This document shows, in pieces, positions 45,580 through 56,996 of a stretch of DNA of 64,000 nt. The translations under genes and the position numbers were made by a program. The stretch spans positions 8,334,501-8,398,500 of the forward strand of contig PUFA01000034.1 of the NCBI GenBank assembly GCA_003508835.1, written 5' to 3'. Source of the stretch: Eonycteris spelaea (Eukaryota; Chordata; Mammalia; Chiroptera; Pteropodidae). The notes beneath the pieces are model-generated. The model did not search any database, was not told the DNA's origin, and saw nothing but the letters and a program-made list of their open reading frames with translations. Within the stretch, counting starts at the first letter, position 1; each line of letters begins with the position of its first letter.

Positions 45580-45796
45580 GGTCATAGATGTTGTCAGGAA
45601 GATTTTCTTCAGTGCAAATTTTACTTATAAATTTTAACATTTTATATTATAGCCTTTTGAAAAGAGAAAGAAATAAACTGCAACACTCTTGTGGATAAAA
45701 TAAATTCTCTTTAAAAGTATTAAAAATCGTTTGGGTGGCTCTTAAAGAAAAACACTTGGCTAATATATAAACTTCTATAAAAGAGGAAAGCTTTTA

Positions 45797-45840
45797 GATA
45801 AAATTAAAAAAAAAAAAAAGAAAGAAAGAAAGAAAAGAAA
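45797..45840. repeat. A-rich to (GAAA)n tract
   Basis: About 14 A bases followed by GAAA/AGAA repeats, ending just before an LTR. Typical of a decayed poly(A) tail; no attached element recognised. Confidence 0.8.
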
Positions 45841-45848
45841 GCATGGCT

Positions 45849-46205
45849 GTATTAGTCAGTGTTCTCCGGGGGAACAATCAGTAGGATACATGTGTGTGTG
45901 TCTGTGTGTGTATATGTATGTGTTTAAGAAATTGTTTCAGGCAGTGTGGAAGCTGACAAGCACAACATCTACAGGATAGGCTTGCAGACCAGAGACCCAG
46001 ATACGAGTTATGTTGTAGGTCAAAGCTTAAGGCAGTCTGCTGGCAGAACTGTCTCTTTCTCGGGGAAGTCAATTCTCTCTTTAGGCCTTCTACCGATTGG
46101 ATGAGGTTCAACGATGTTATGGAGGATGGCTCATCTAAAAACTATCTTCATAGCGACATCTGTGGACTAGCCAAGTTGACACATAAAAAGAAACATCACA
46201 ATGGC
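45849..46205 (-). repeat. ERVL-like solo LTR, antisense
   Basis: On the + strand it starts 'tgtattagtcagtgttctcc' and ends 'ccaagttgacacataaaaag' with 'aacatcacaatgg', the mirror of an LTR beginning 'tgtgatggttaatttta...' as I remember it. Internal blocks 'ggcttgcagaccagagaccc', 'caaagcttaaggcagtctgc' and 'ggccttctaccgattggatg' agree. A TG microsatellite expanded inside (45,892-45,925). The MLT2/MER family label is uncertain. The 77-codon minus ORF here is not a gene. Confidence 0.7.
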
Positions 46206-46398
46206 TAATTTCACCAGGAAAAAAAGGAAAATGTACATGTACTAGAATTCTAGAGAATGCTGAGAATGCTGTTAGTCACAACATAGAAGCCTTCTGGTGG
46301 ACATTACTGGACCTGGTCATAGTATGCGCTATTAAAGGACAGAGGACAATGTTTGTTTGTTTGTTTGTTTTTGCTACAATCATCTTTAAATCCATTTT
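46206..46398. other. No feature recognised; (GTTT)n at about 46,350-46,371
   Basis: Short unique stretch with a six-unit GTTT repeat just before an antisense L1. Confidence 0.45.
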
Positions 46399-47850
46399 TC
46401 ATTTAATATTTTAACTGCTTTATTGAGGTATAATTAATCTATAAAACTGCATATTATTGTATACAATTTGATGAGTTTAACAAATGCATATGCCCATGGA
46501 ACCACTGTCACAAGCCTGGTACCAAACATACCTATCACCTTCAAAAGTTTTCTCATGCTCGTCCATTTTTGTGTGTGTGCGTGATAAGAATATTTAACAT
46601 GAGATCCACCTTGTTAATAATTTTTTGTAAGTGCATAATACCCTGTTGTTAACTACGGGCACTATGTTATATAGCTGATCTCTAGCACGTATTCATCTTG
46701 CACAGCTGAAAATTTATACCTATTGAAAACAACTCCCCACTTTTCCCCTACTCCCAGCCCCTGGTAACCGCCATCTGCTCCCTGCATATATGAGTTTGCT
46801 TGTTGTGATTCCTCATATAAGTGAAACCACACAATATGTATTCTGTGACTGGTTTATTTTGCTCAGCATAATGCCCTTCGAGTTCATCCATGCTGCTGCA
46901 AATGGTGAGATTCACTTCTTTTTTGAAGCTATATAATATCCCATTAAAATATATATATACCACAGTTTCTTCATCCGTTCGTCCATTGATGAACACTTAG
47001 GTTGTTTCCATATCTTTGCTATTGTGAATAATGCTGCGTGAGCACGATGAGTGTGCAGGTATCCCTTCCAGATCCTAATGTCAATTCTTTTGAATATACA
47101 TCCAGAAGTGGGATCGCTAAATCATATGGCAGTTCAATTTTTTTTTTTTTTTTTGGATAATAGCTATTCTAACAGTTGCAAGCTGATATCTCATTGTGGT
47201 TTTAATGTGCATTTCCACGATCATTAGTGATGTTGAGCACTTTTTCATATACCTGTTGGCAATTTGTATGTCTTCGTTGGAAATGTCTATTCAGGTTCTT
47301 TGCCTATTTTAAAATCAGGCTATCGGGCTTTTGTTGTTGTTGTTATTGAATTGTGGGAATTGCTTATAATATTTTGGATGTTAACCACTTATCAGATGTA
47401 TGGTTTGCCAATGTTTGCTCCCACTCTGTAAGTTGCCTTTGTGCTCTGTTGCCAGACGCTTTAAGTTTGATGTGATCCCACTTGTCTATTTTTGCTTTTG
47501 TTGCCTATGCTTTCGGGATTATATCCAACTAATTATTGCCAAGACCAATGTCGAGGAGCATTTCCTCTATGCTTTTTCCTAAGAATTTTATAGTTTCAGG
47601 TTTTAAGTTGAAAATTTTAATCCATTTTGAGTTCATTTTTGTATATAGTTTAAGATAAGGGTCCAAATGTATCTGGATATTCAGTTTTCTCAACATCATT
47701 TGTTGGAAAGACTATCTTTTTCCCATTGTGAATTCTTGGCACCCTCATTGAAGATAAGTTGACTGTGTCTGAGTTTATTTCTGGGCTCTCTCTTCTGTTC
47801 TATTATATTTGTCTATGTCTATCTTTATGCCAGTACTATACAGCTTTTTA
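46399..47850 (-). mobile_element. L1 LINE, antisense, 3' UTR to ORF2
   Basis: The + strand is reverse-complemented L1 from the 3' UTR ('ttgaggtataattaatctat', 'ggtaaccgccatctgctccc') through ORF2 C-terminal sequence ('ttcatccatgctgctgcaaa', 'ggttgtttccatatctttgc', 'cattcaggttctttgcctat'-type block at about 47,288) to 'ttatgccagtactatacagc' at 47,826. A 16-base T run at 47,139 and (TTG)n at 47,333 interrupt it. Short minus-strand ORFs remain, but the element is 5' truncated and broken. Confidence 0.9.
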
Positions 47851-47852
47851 AA

Positions 47853-48336
47853 ATTTTTTATTTTATTGCTAGTTTCAAGTAGACAGTACATTGGTTAGAC
47901 ATTTATATAGTTTATAAAATAATCCCCTAATTGCTCCTTCTCTCCTCAGGCTCTCTACCTAACCATTGCACTAATACTAATTGTATTCCCTATGCCATGC
48001 TCCCTATCCCCATGATCATCTATCAACTACTAATTTATACTTCTTTAACCCTTCACCTCGTTCCCTCAGCCCTCCAACACTTCTCCCATCTGGCCATCAC
48101 CAGACTGTCTTCTATATTTGTGAGTTTGTTTTTGATTAGTATTTTTCTTTTTGTTTTTTAGATTCCACATGTAAGTGACATCATAGAGTATTTAGTTACT
48201 CTACAGATTCTCTATTGAAATCTCAATGGTAGTTTTTACAGAAATAGAAAAAAAAAATCCTAAAATTCATATGACACCAGAAAAACCTAGAATAGCCAAA
48301 CCAAAATGGAGACAGAGAACAAAGCTGGAGGAGACG
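47853..48336 (-). mobile_element. Second L1 piece with inverted ORF2 segment, nested at the edge of the older L1
   Basis: 47,853-48,196 is antisense L1 3' UTR of a different subtype ('ttggttagacatttatatag', 'ctatccccatgatcatctat', 'tagattccacatgtaagtga'). Directly after it, 48,205-48,336 is sense ORF2 ('acagattctctattgaaatc', 'tacagaaatagaaaaaaaaa', 'cctagaatagccaaaccaaa', 'aacaaagctggagg'). A head-to-head change of strand within one insertion is the signature of 5' inversion (twin priming). The inverted part could alternatively belong to the neighbouring older L1, because it comes from the ORF2 region next to that copy's 5' edge. Confidence 0.75.
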
Positions 48337-49594
48337 GTGTCTTGAATGGGGTGGGCTGAGTACTAAAACCAAAGTTACTGCAGAAAGATGGAAGGCACAC
48401 AGTTCTAAGGAAAGGAAATTTTGAAAAAGAAAAGCCACCTGTTGACTCTGGAAGGCAACAAGAAAACTTGTCTCAGGTATAGATCAGGGTGAGTAAAACA
48501 TAAGTCTTCATTGAGAAATAAAAACTATGATCGCATAAGTTTGGGGTCTGAATTTTAATTTTCTTTGTGTTAAGGAAAGTCCAGGCTAGGAAATTAACAT
48601 AAAAATTAGACTTAGAACAGAGATTCTACTGGGACAGGTGGTAGAAATAAGATTAAAACTTTTCCAGGTACATATTTCAATAGCCCTGACGTGACAGAAA
48701 AAAACAAGTGTCACTTGAAATGAAGTCAAATAAAAAATTAGTAAATTAGAAACATAAAAACACTTCATTGTTTCTTATTAGATGACAAAAAATGAGAGAA
48801 TTGTCCCATCCAGGAACTGGAAAGACTATGAAACAAGAGTCTGTAAAGCATATTTAAGATTTAAAGAGAGAAAAAAAGTAAAAAATACATGTGGAAATAC
48901 ATCAATGCATTATAAAAATAGGTTTTAAAGAGATCCCAAGATAACTTACAGAAAAAAACACATACAGACATTAAAATTAAAAGCTCAGTTGGCAGGTTAA
49001 ATGGCAGAGGAGGCAGAGCTAGAGGAACTTTAATGAAATAAAATCAGAGCTGAGAAAATTACCAGTAAAAAAATCATTATAACAAAAATACTAACATCAA
49101 TTGACCATATACTGTGTCAGTCTCTGTTTTAATTTGTTAATTCAACTTATCTTGACAAAAACTCTATGAGCAAAGCAGCACCCAATCTAGGGGCATAACA
49201 GATACACAAGTTCTAGCTTAATCTCTTTATATAAATTTGGGTATATTATGAACTTAAAGGAACAATTGTAGACAACAAGTAATAATAATTATGTCTCAGA
49301 AAAGCTTTATATTTGAACTACCTAATTCCTCGCCTGAGATTTTAGCCTTCAGTATTAAAAGAAGGAAAAGAATGCATAGAAAAGAAATCCTAAAACATTT
49401 AAGGAGAAGATTAATAAAAGTTAGAAGTTTAGAATCAAGTTACTTTTATGCCAATCTAGGTTCTATTGCTATGTATGTAATCTATTTTTCCTCTGATTCC
49501 TCATCTATGAAATAGGCATATTAATAGGAACTTTTATGTTCAGTTCCTGGGACAGTTCAGTTAGGTTTGTGTTGTCCCTGAGTCACTTTTTAAA
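48337..49594. other. No feature recognised
   Basis: AT-rich unique-looking DNA. Short ORFs at 48,586-48,768 (minus) and 49,291-49,515 (plus) have no recognisable product. A weak antisense MIR trace occurs near 49,105-49,190. Confidence 0.35.
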
Positions 49595-49890
49595 ATAACC
49601 TTTTTTTTTTAGAATAATTTTAGATTTATAAAAAAGTTGTGAAGATAATACAGTGAATTTCTGCATATCATTTACCGAGATTTTCTAATGATGTAGCATC
49701 TAACATTTTACATAACCAAGAAATTAAAATTGGTTCCTTACTATGAACTAAATTCTTGACTTTATTTTAATTTCACCAGTTTTTCCACTAATATCTCTTT
49801 TTTTTTGTCTCAGAATCTAATTCAGTCTGTCACCACATTGTATGTTGTCATTATGTTTCTTTAATTTCCTTCAATCTTGCTTTTAATTTA
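49595..49890 (-). repeat. Antisense L1 3'-UTR fragment
   Basis: 'agaataattttagatttata', 'attttctaatgatgtagcat', 'aatttcaccagtttttccac' and 'acattgtatgttgtcattat' are the same type of L1 3'-UTR-related sequence as at about 20,650-20,930. Confidence 0.6.
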
Positions 49891-50188
49891 ATTGAATAGC
49901 CAAGTTGGTAAAATGCTTAAGCTGTTTCCTCAAATTATGTTTTTCTGCTTACTGTTTCTAAATGTATACTCCTATGAAGAATATTCAAAATCATTTCCTT
50001 AGGGTAAAATGTGAGCCTAGCCATTCTGCACTTTTTAAATGCATTACAATAAAAAAAATCTCTCTGATCATGATAACCCATTTTGGTCATGATAAATATA
50101 TTTCTATTACATTTTTAATACTATTGCTAATATGGAGGTAAACAGTGCCATGCTGGTCAAAGGAAAATTTGTGTTTGGAATAAACAAC

Positions 50189-50211
50189 AACAACAACAAC
50201 AGCAACAATGG
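50189..50211. repeat. (AAC)n microsatellite
   Basis: Seven to eight AAC units with one AGC interruption. Confidence 0.9.
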
Positions 50212-50214
50212 CAA

Positions 50215-50400
50215 ACCCTAGGTACCAGGCCTTGTTCTGAGGAGCATGTTTCCATATATAACATCATTTAATATTCACGATAACTCCTACTTTGAATATA
50301 CTACTGCTTCTTCTATTTTATATATGAGAAAATCAAAGTCAAGAGAAATTAGTAGTTTGACCAAAGTTACAAAGCTGGTAAGTGGCAGTTTCTAGGTATG
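50215..50400 (-). repeat. MIR, antisense
   Basis: 'ggtaccaggccttgttctga', 'catttaatattcacgataac', 'tatatatgagaaaatcaaag' and 'gttacaaagctggtaagtgg' are ordered antisense MIR blocks. Confidence 0.8.
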
Positions 50401-50673
50401 CATTGCAAGTACTAAACATTTTCAGAAGTCAAATGGAACAGAGGGCGAGTTGGAAGAAGCACTGGGAAGGAGCTGCAGATCAGATGCCCAGTTCCTTTCA
50501 CATGCTCTAAAGTCTCTTCCGTCCTGAGAGTTCATTTTTATCTTATTCTTGTAATTGGTACACGAAGAAACTCTAAAGACGTGATAGATGTGTAGACAAG
50601 TGGAAGTGTAGGGATTTTTCATTTTTGATGAACAGAGTAAGCCTGATAGGTTCACGCGGTAATCCGCAATCAT

Positions 50674-50702
50674 TCATTTATTCATTCATTCATTCATTTA
50701 TG
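50674..50702. repeat. (ATTC)n/(ATTT)n microsatellite
   Basis: About seven tetranucleotide units, mostly ATTC, with ATTT at the ends. Confidence 0.9.
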
Positions 50703-50733
50703 CAATCTCTTTTAACATATCGAATCTGTTAGT

Positions 50734-51243
50734 ATGTTTCCAGCTGCTAGAAATAGACAATCTCAGCTCCAGGGGTGTAAGCACTTAAAGGAAATTTACT
50801 GTCTCACAGAACAAGAATTCCAAGGTAGGGTGCCTCCATGGTTTCTTAACTGAAGAGCTTGATAATGTCATCGAGGGTGCAGCCCTTTTCAGCCGTCTCT
50901 CCCACTATCTTCAGAATGGCTGCATGTCCCAGGCTCACCCACCTCAGGGTGCAAGGTGGCTGCCACAGTTCCTTGCATCAGATCCTGACATGACAACTCC
51001 GACAGCAGAAGAAGGATTGTCTTGCCTTGATCGAATGATGAACGTGTGTGTAGCCACACTTAAAATAATCACTGGCAAAAGGAACGAGATTGCCATAAAA
51101 GGCTGAAACCAATTCAGATTCACACTGGGACCAGAGATTGGGCCATCCTTCCTTGAACATATTACGTAGGAGAGGGCGTACACGCATCAAGAAAGAATCG
51201 GAAGATGGATGCTGGAGGAGCAACCAGCAGTGTCCATGACAAG
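50734..51243 (-). repeat. MLT1-type LTR, antisense, diverged
   Basis: In order on the + strand: 'aggaaatttactgtctcaca', 'gggtgcctccatggtttctt', 'gggtgcaaggtggctgccac', 'atcagatcctgacatgacaa', 'aggaacgagattgccataaa', 'agaaagaatcggaagatgga' and 'ggagcaaccagcagtgtcca'. This matches older MLT1-type LTRs in antisense. ORFs of 79-81 codons on the minus strand and 60 on the plus strand fall inside and are not genes. Confidence 0.6.
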
Positions 51244-52359
51244 TGCCTTAATATTATAGTGGTACTTGTTAGGATTGTTTGAGTGAAATTATTGTACATT
51301 TTCAGAGAATAGTAAAATCCTTTTATTCAAAAACGAGTTCCAATCTCCTTTTAGTATTTGCTAATAGCTCTGCTCTTTTTGTCCTTGTTTCTCTTAATTT
51401 TTTTTCTGATGCATTTATTAATCTGCTAGTTTGAATATATTTTAAAAATATCTCCTGACCGTAAAATTGTGGTAAATGTAATCAGTAGTTTTTGATGAAA
51501 TCCACACCATTTTTTTGTTGTTTTGGAAAAATGTTCAGGTTATCTTGATGTAGCTTATTTGTAATTTGTATGTAACTTTTTAGATAAAATAAATGAAGAT
51601 ACCCAAGCTACTGAAATGAAAATATATAATGGTCTTGAAATATTTTCAATACTCAGGTGAGTAAAAATACAATATCATAAATTATGTAAAATTAAAGTAA
51701 ATGATGATGAGATAGCCACACACCAGACTGAGAAACCCATCTCAAAGTTCACTGTCAACTTAAATTTCTGCCAAAAAAAGTTTAACATATATGCCCATGG
51801 TGGGCATTGGGAATGCTGAATGAATTTGGCATTGATTTTTTTCTTTGATTTGATCAAAGATAGAGCAGCAATTAAGACTAGTTTCAAACCCTTGGAAACA
51901 AATTAGGAGCATTTTAGCAATTAGCAATACAAGATCTCTTGCTTTTGAGACCCCTGAAGCAAAGAGTTAATGTTTAGACTATTTAAAATTCAGTGGTGGT
52001 TAATAAGGTGGTTTTAAGGCTCCTTCACATTTAATGACCACATCAGATTTTTCTGATGTAATTTTTCAATTATTCCAGCTATTTTTTAAAGAACTGAATT
52101 TCTAATTTCACTGTAATTTCAGATGAGTGTTTCAGCACCTTACCTCAGTTTTTGCAATTATGCCGTAGAATACCTTTGGATACTGTCACTTTCCAAACTA
52201 AAATGTTAGAAGCAGAAACCCTGAATTTTTCACATTTCCTAAAAAACAAGTTCCCTAGCCTCTTTCATGACCTTTCTGTCAACCATGAAAAAAATATGGA
52301 CTCTCTAATTTTATTTGCTTCTTGTAATAAATGTTGTGTTTTTAACACAAATTGCCACC
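51244..52359. other. No feature recognised
   Basis: AT-rich unique-looking DNA. ORFs at 51,675-51,887 (minus) and 52,152-52,436 (plus, 94 codons) have no recognisable product. Confidence 0.35.
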
Positions 52360-52369
52360 ATAATCGACA

Positions 52370-52625
52370 GTTGTTGAGCTCATACTGTGTAAGAAGCAAT
52401 ATGACATGCATGCATTGCGAATGTGAATGTTTCTAAGGCGAGTCTTGGCTCTTAAGGGACTCACAGCCAATTGGGGCAGGTTGCCACAGAAGCAAACATC
52501 AATAACACAAGTCTACAAAGAGATTAATAGCAGAACCAAGGTATTAGTGTATGCCCTGAGCCTTGGAGGGGAGTGTCAGGGAATGTTTGTATAGGAGTAG
52601 GTCATTGAGAGGACATGACTGCTCA
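52370..52625 (-). repeat. L2 fragment, antisense
   Basis: 'gagctcatactgtgtaagaa', 'gctcttaagggactcacagc', 'gaggggagtgtcagggaatg' follow the antisense L2 order. A further piece around 53,045-53,125 ('tgagttgagtttcgaagaaa', 'gggcaaagggcacatagagc') seems to continue the same element after an insertion or a diverged gap. Confidence 0.6.
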
Positions 52626-54149
52626 TTGACTCAGAAACTGGACCTGGGCAATTGGAGGCTCCTCACCCTCTCCCTTGTCCTTGGAATATACATTTTGCCC
52701 ATCATTTCCACCCTAGGAGCTGTTTCAAGGATGTGGCCTTAAGAGAGGAAGGTAGGTGTTGCTGAGACTATCTGAACTATACATGTGACTGAACCCCATT
52801 AAAGCTTCTATATAAACTTTTAAGATTCTGGTGGGTGGGTACAAAGATATACTTGTCTGATGGCAGCCCAGGCTGAATTTTGTGTGTCAATTCCCTTGCT
52901 TATGACACCTGCAGTTTACCAATCTGGAGTAATTTTTCTCAGGTCTCTCTTTGCCCAAAATGTAAGTGTGTGTGTTGCAGGTGGTGGTGGGGGGCGGTAA
53001 TTTTGAATTTCATCCTGGGAACTATCAATGTGGGGAACTAACAGTTCGCTAAGGGAATAAGATCTGAGTTGAGTTTCGAAGAAAATAAAGGTATTTGCTG
53101 AGCAAAAGAAGGGGCAAAGGGCACATAGAGCGAAGGGAACCGTGTGTGCGACTGAATCAGTTATTTATTTAGGCTTCTTTCCTAATACTGAGAAGCGTTT
53201 TGTGAGCCAAAGAATTCCAGGAGTCCCACTCCCTACATAACATTGTTTTGTCCGCTCACATCCCCATCTTTATTACTTTCCTTCCTTCTCTCTATGGTAG
53301 CAGTACTTTTCACAAAAGCCCTTTAAAATGTTTTCCCCATGCCTTTCATTTTTTTGTCGTGGGTCCCTTAGCAGATAAAATGTCTCCTGATGACATCTGT
53401 ACATCAGAAAGGGGAAGGTTTGGCAGTACTTGACTTCTGTAGCCACCAGAGTAGACATCCTCTTCATTTCTTATTTCACGGTCTCAGGCGCCCTCTCCTA
53501 TAATTCTGTGATGTTCTTATTCTGGTTGTTTGACCACCCCCAGTGCCTGCTGCTTTGAGTATGTTGTCTGTGGTTTCTGAGCTCGAAGCCATGCATTGAG
53601 CCTTAATGATTTTTTTTTTAATGGTTTTTGCCCTCTTTCAATGTAATTCCTCTTTTGGGATTTTTTTTCCGCCTCCCATTTGGGGCAGTGTTCATCCAAT
53701 CAATATGCAAATTTATTCTGTTTGTTCTTTGTCCCTGGAAATACAAGCAAGTCTTTTCTTTGTTAATTAGAGGTTAGATTGTATCTGTCCTTCAAAGCCA
53801 CTTAACTTTCTGTTTTAAAGAAATATGACTCCTTTCCCACAACAAATACAGCCAAGAACTGTGTCAGTCTCAGCCAGTTGTACAGTTACAGTAAGAAGTT
53901 CTGCGGATGTTTTCCAAAGGCCATAGAAAGATTAGTTGAATGTGTTTTCCAAGTTGTGCACTTTGCTCCCATAAGTCCCTGACTTACCTGTACTTACTCT
54001 AATGAGTGGAAGAGGAATTTTTGCTTCTCTGTGAAAATTCTTATTCTTTTAGTCCTGTACTCAGTTAAGGCTGTATCACAATGTTTATAGACAATGCACC
54101 TAAAGATAAAGGGGCTATATGACTCGCTCCAGGTGTTAAATCTTGTGTA
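52626..54149. other. No confirmed gene; includes the second antisense L2 piece
   Basis: Apart from the L2-like piece at 53,045-53,125, the stretch is unique-looking. ORFs at 53,248-53,433 (plus), 53,273-53,467, 53,517-53,699 and 53,994-54,200 (minus) have no recognisable product. Confidence 0.35.
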
Positions 54150-54250
54150 AAGTAAGCAAGTTGTGACCTTGAGAAAGATATTTAACTTTGCTTGCCTCAA
54201 TGTCTCATTAATAACATGAGGATAAAAATAGTACCTGCTTCATATGATCA
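54150..54250 (+). repeat. MIR fragment
   Basis: 'gttgtgaccttgagaaagat', 'atttaactttgcttgcctca' and 'aaaaatagtacctgcttcat' match the MIR core and its downstream part in sense. Confidence 0.75.
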
Positions 54251-55914
54251 CTCAACCTAAAATGGCCAAGCCAATCTGGAAAAATCCAGATTGTTCTCTG
54301 AGGTTCGCTCATACTATTCTGAGAGTGTTATAACATCTGTCTTGTAAGACCACCTTATTAAGCTATAATTCTATGGAGGGAGTGGTTAGAGCATGTGGAT
54401 TATCCTGTGTTCAAACAGACATACTCTTACTCTTAACAGCTTGCTTAAGAAAAAAAAAAAGTTAATTAGATGAATTTTTTGGAATAATGTTGTCATACTA
54501 TTTTTTTTTCAATAGAGTAACTCAAACTGTTAATTAGTCCTACAGTGAATCTTGTTATTAAAATGATTGGAGAGGTGTGTTCCTGTGCTGAGCAGAGGAG
54601 ACACTCAACAGGTGTTTGTTGAATTGATGTGAAGACTTCATGGAGAGTCAGCAGCTTGTCTGTTTATATAGAGGCATTGCTGAGTGAGAGTCTAGTTCAG
54701 GGCTGTATACCTACTAACCACTCAGCACACATGGATTACATGATGTATTTGTATTTGGTTATTAAACTGTTCATACACAGGGGTTTCGAAACAGCTTTCA
54801 TCCTTCTCGTGTATGTTTAGAAAATCTTTTACATTTTCTGCATTTGGAGTTTGGCTTACACATTTTAAAAGTGTAAGTTAAAAGTATGCTCAAGTCGAGC
54901 TAGTCAAGTTCATTATAATTTTTTACTGAGGTCAAGGTAGACATTAGTAGCAGAGTCGTGATCAGATTTGTTGGGAGGATTCAGTTTAAAGTGATCAATA
55001 TCTCTGTTTAAAGTTAGACCTTTAAAAATGACCTACATTTTATTTTGTGTATTTTTCTCATCTGAAAATATTGTACCTGGTAGCACAATGGAAAAATAGT
55101 GACACAAAAGACATTGAAGATATTGGCTAGATCCTGCTAGAGGTGACGAACCCTGCAGACTGAGATGGGAAGAGAAGAAAATGGTGACAGGAGATGGCTA
55201 ATTCGGAGAGAAACTAGAGCGCTCTTGGCCTGGGAATCACAAAGAAATCAAAGAAATAATGTCTTGGGAGTAGCTGAGTGAGAAAGATGGAGAAAGCAAA
55301 GAAAGAAGAACTGAACTTATTCGAATTTGGGGGATTTTTTTTTTAATATTGTCATTTGGGGATCCATCTGGCTATTTCAGGTAACTGTGAACATCCCTAC
55401 AAAAGAATTAATATAGAATCCTGACAGTACAAGTGGGAGAGGCAAGAATATGTTGTCAGCTTTTACATGCTTTGGAAATAAAGAAGAAAATGGTGTATTT
55501 CAGAGAACATTCGTAAGGTGATTCACTTTTAATCAGGAGCTGCAAATTATTTCTTTTTCCATCCAGGCTCCATGCCAGTTACAGAAGGGTGTAATTATCA
55601 AGGCACACTGTTGTCCACTTATGCACTTAATAGCCCAAGTATGATTCATTGAAGCTACTAAACAGAGTAGTTACAGTAAAGCAGAGCATTTTTATGTGGG
55701 GCATATTTACTTCGAATGGAAATATTTGTTCTATGGAGTACGTAATATAACTGCCTGGCTCTTCCTGCTGTCCTAATTTCTTTCACTGATACTATTTTCA
55801 TAGCAGGTGATTCTTCTGGAAATAGTACCCAAGGTTATATTCACGCTTTATGTAAAACAAAGAATGCTGATTTCAGAGGGAAGTTGTGTTGCATTTCTGA
55901 CAAAGGCCCTATCA
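54251..55914. other. No gene recognised; short L2-like tail near 54,590-54,630
   Basis: Mostly AT-rich. 'agacactcaacaggtgtttg' with 'ttgaattgatg' at about 54,598-54,630 looks like an L2/MIR tail. The remaining sequence shows no repeat or gene that I can support. Confidence 0.35.
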
Positions 55915-56260
55915 TTACACCTTGTGACGTAAAGCAAGGATTTCCATCTTGTCACTGACATTTGGCTGCTTCTTTCTAACTGGCACATCTCCTGCCCTGT
56001 TTTTCCCTCCAGATTTTTCTAATTTGTAAGGTAGATAATTAGGACGAGCAATTTCCCATAGACTAAAGCATTCACTGCACTCTGGACAGTCTTGAAGTCT
56101 TCTCTGAGTAACATTGTGAAGACATATTGGCTTCTTTCTTTTTAAGCGCCTTTCACTTTTTATTTCCAGAAGATTCAAGCCCTTATTGTCCAAAACTTTC
56201 AACTGTGGTAATCTACTCAATGTCTTCATTTGTTGCCTTGCCCTTTAAGAATTCAGTAAT
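55915..56260 (-). other. Minus-strand ORF of 104 codons with splice-like borders, unconfirmed
   Basis: The ORF runs from ATG at 56,229 down to a TAA at 55,915. The predicted peptide is Lys/Arg-rich; its start, MKTLSRLPQLKVLD, loosely resembles the last turn of a leucine-rich repeat, and it contains CPECSEC. On the minus strand a good polypyrimidine-AG (cctcctttattgacag) ends just upstream at 56,261, and CACAAG followed by gtgtaa at 55,921 could act as a donor, which would use the stop as intron. However, an in-frame TAA separates that acceptor from the ATG. No repeat explains the segment. I do not recognise the product; chance is the simplest explanation. Confidence 0.25.
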
Positions 56261-56563
56261 CTGTCAATAAAGGAGGCCAGTATTTGTGTTAAGCTACTTC
56301 TGATGGAAAATTTCTTAATGAGTTGTCCTGCTTAGTGGTGCGACCATTTAGTAAGAGAATGCATGGAAATAGGAATAGCTGAGTTCAAAAGAATCAGATT
56401 ATCAACAATTAAAAACAGAGCAGTATAATGAGTGTTTGGGCTGGAGAGATATTTTAATATTCATTGACCCCAAAAGGCAGGTGAAACAGACATGGTTTAA
56501 TTTCTTCCAAGTACAATCTAATTCTATGCAAAAAGCTAATGTCATTTAAATTTTAAGAGGTTT

Positions 56564-56565
<2 letters not shown>

Positions 56566-56596
<31 letters not shown>
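56566..56596 (-). repeat. Pure poly(T) run of 31, orphan
   Basis: An uninterrupted T run with no adjoining retroposon that I recognise. An MLT1-type LTR begins about 15 bases to the right, but LTRs do not carry such tails. Confidence 0.9.
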
Positions 56597-56597
<1 letters not shown>

Positions 56598-56611
56598 TGG
56601 CTTAGAAGCTA

Positions 56612-56880
56612 TATTAGTCAGGATAGGCTGGGCTATGCTGGAGTAACAAATAACCCCAGAAATCATACATTTATTTCTCAGTCACTCAGTTGCCATTAGG
56701 TAGGAAGTCTCTGTTAATCATAGTCACTCAAAGACCCTGATGACAGAAACACTATGTCAACATCATGTGTTTCCAAGATAACCTGGACTGGGGGAAGAGA
56801 AAGAGGTATGTCTACGCCTGGCTCTTTTCATTTGCCAGATAAAGTCTCATGGTCATTCTTAGCTTCAGAGGAGACAAAAT
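56612..56880 (-). repeat. MLT1-type LTR, antisense
   Basis: 'tattagtcaggataggctgg', 'gctggagtaacaaataaccc', 'atttatttctcagtcactca' and 'ccagataaagtctcatggtc' are the reverse complement of an older MLT1-type LTR 3' half; same family group as 38,590-38,730. Confidence 0.6.
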
Positions 56881-56996
56881 GGTGAAATTGTATAAGGGCT
56901 TGGAAGGCAGAGAATCAAAATATTGGTTGAACAGAACTAATAATGCGAACACATTGAAGAAAACTTAAGAAGACAAAAACATAGGTAAAAATAAAT

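Noticed and set aside
50673..50702. Array-like short repeats considered as CRISPR-like or satellite
   Set aside because: The unit is only four bases; this is a simple microsatellite in mammalian DNA.
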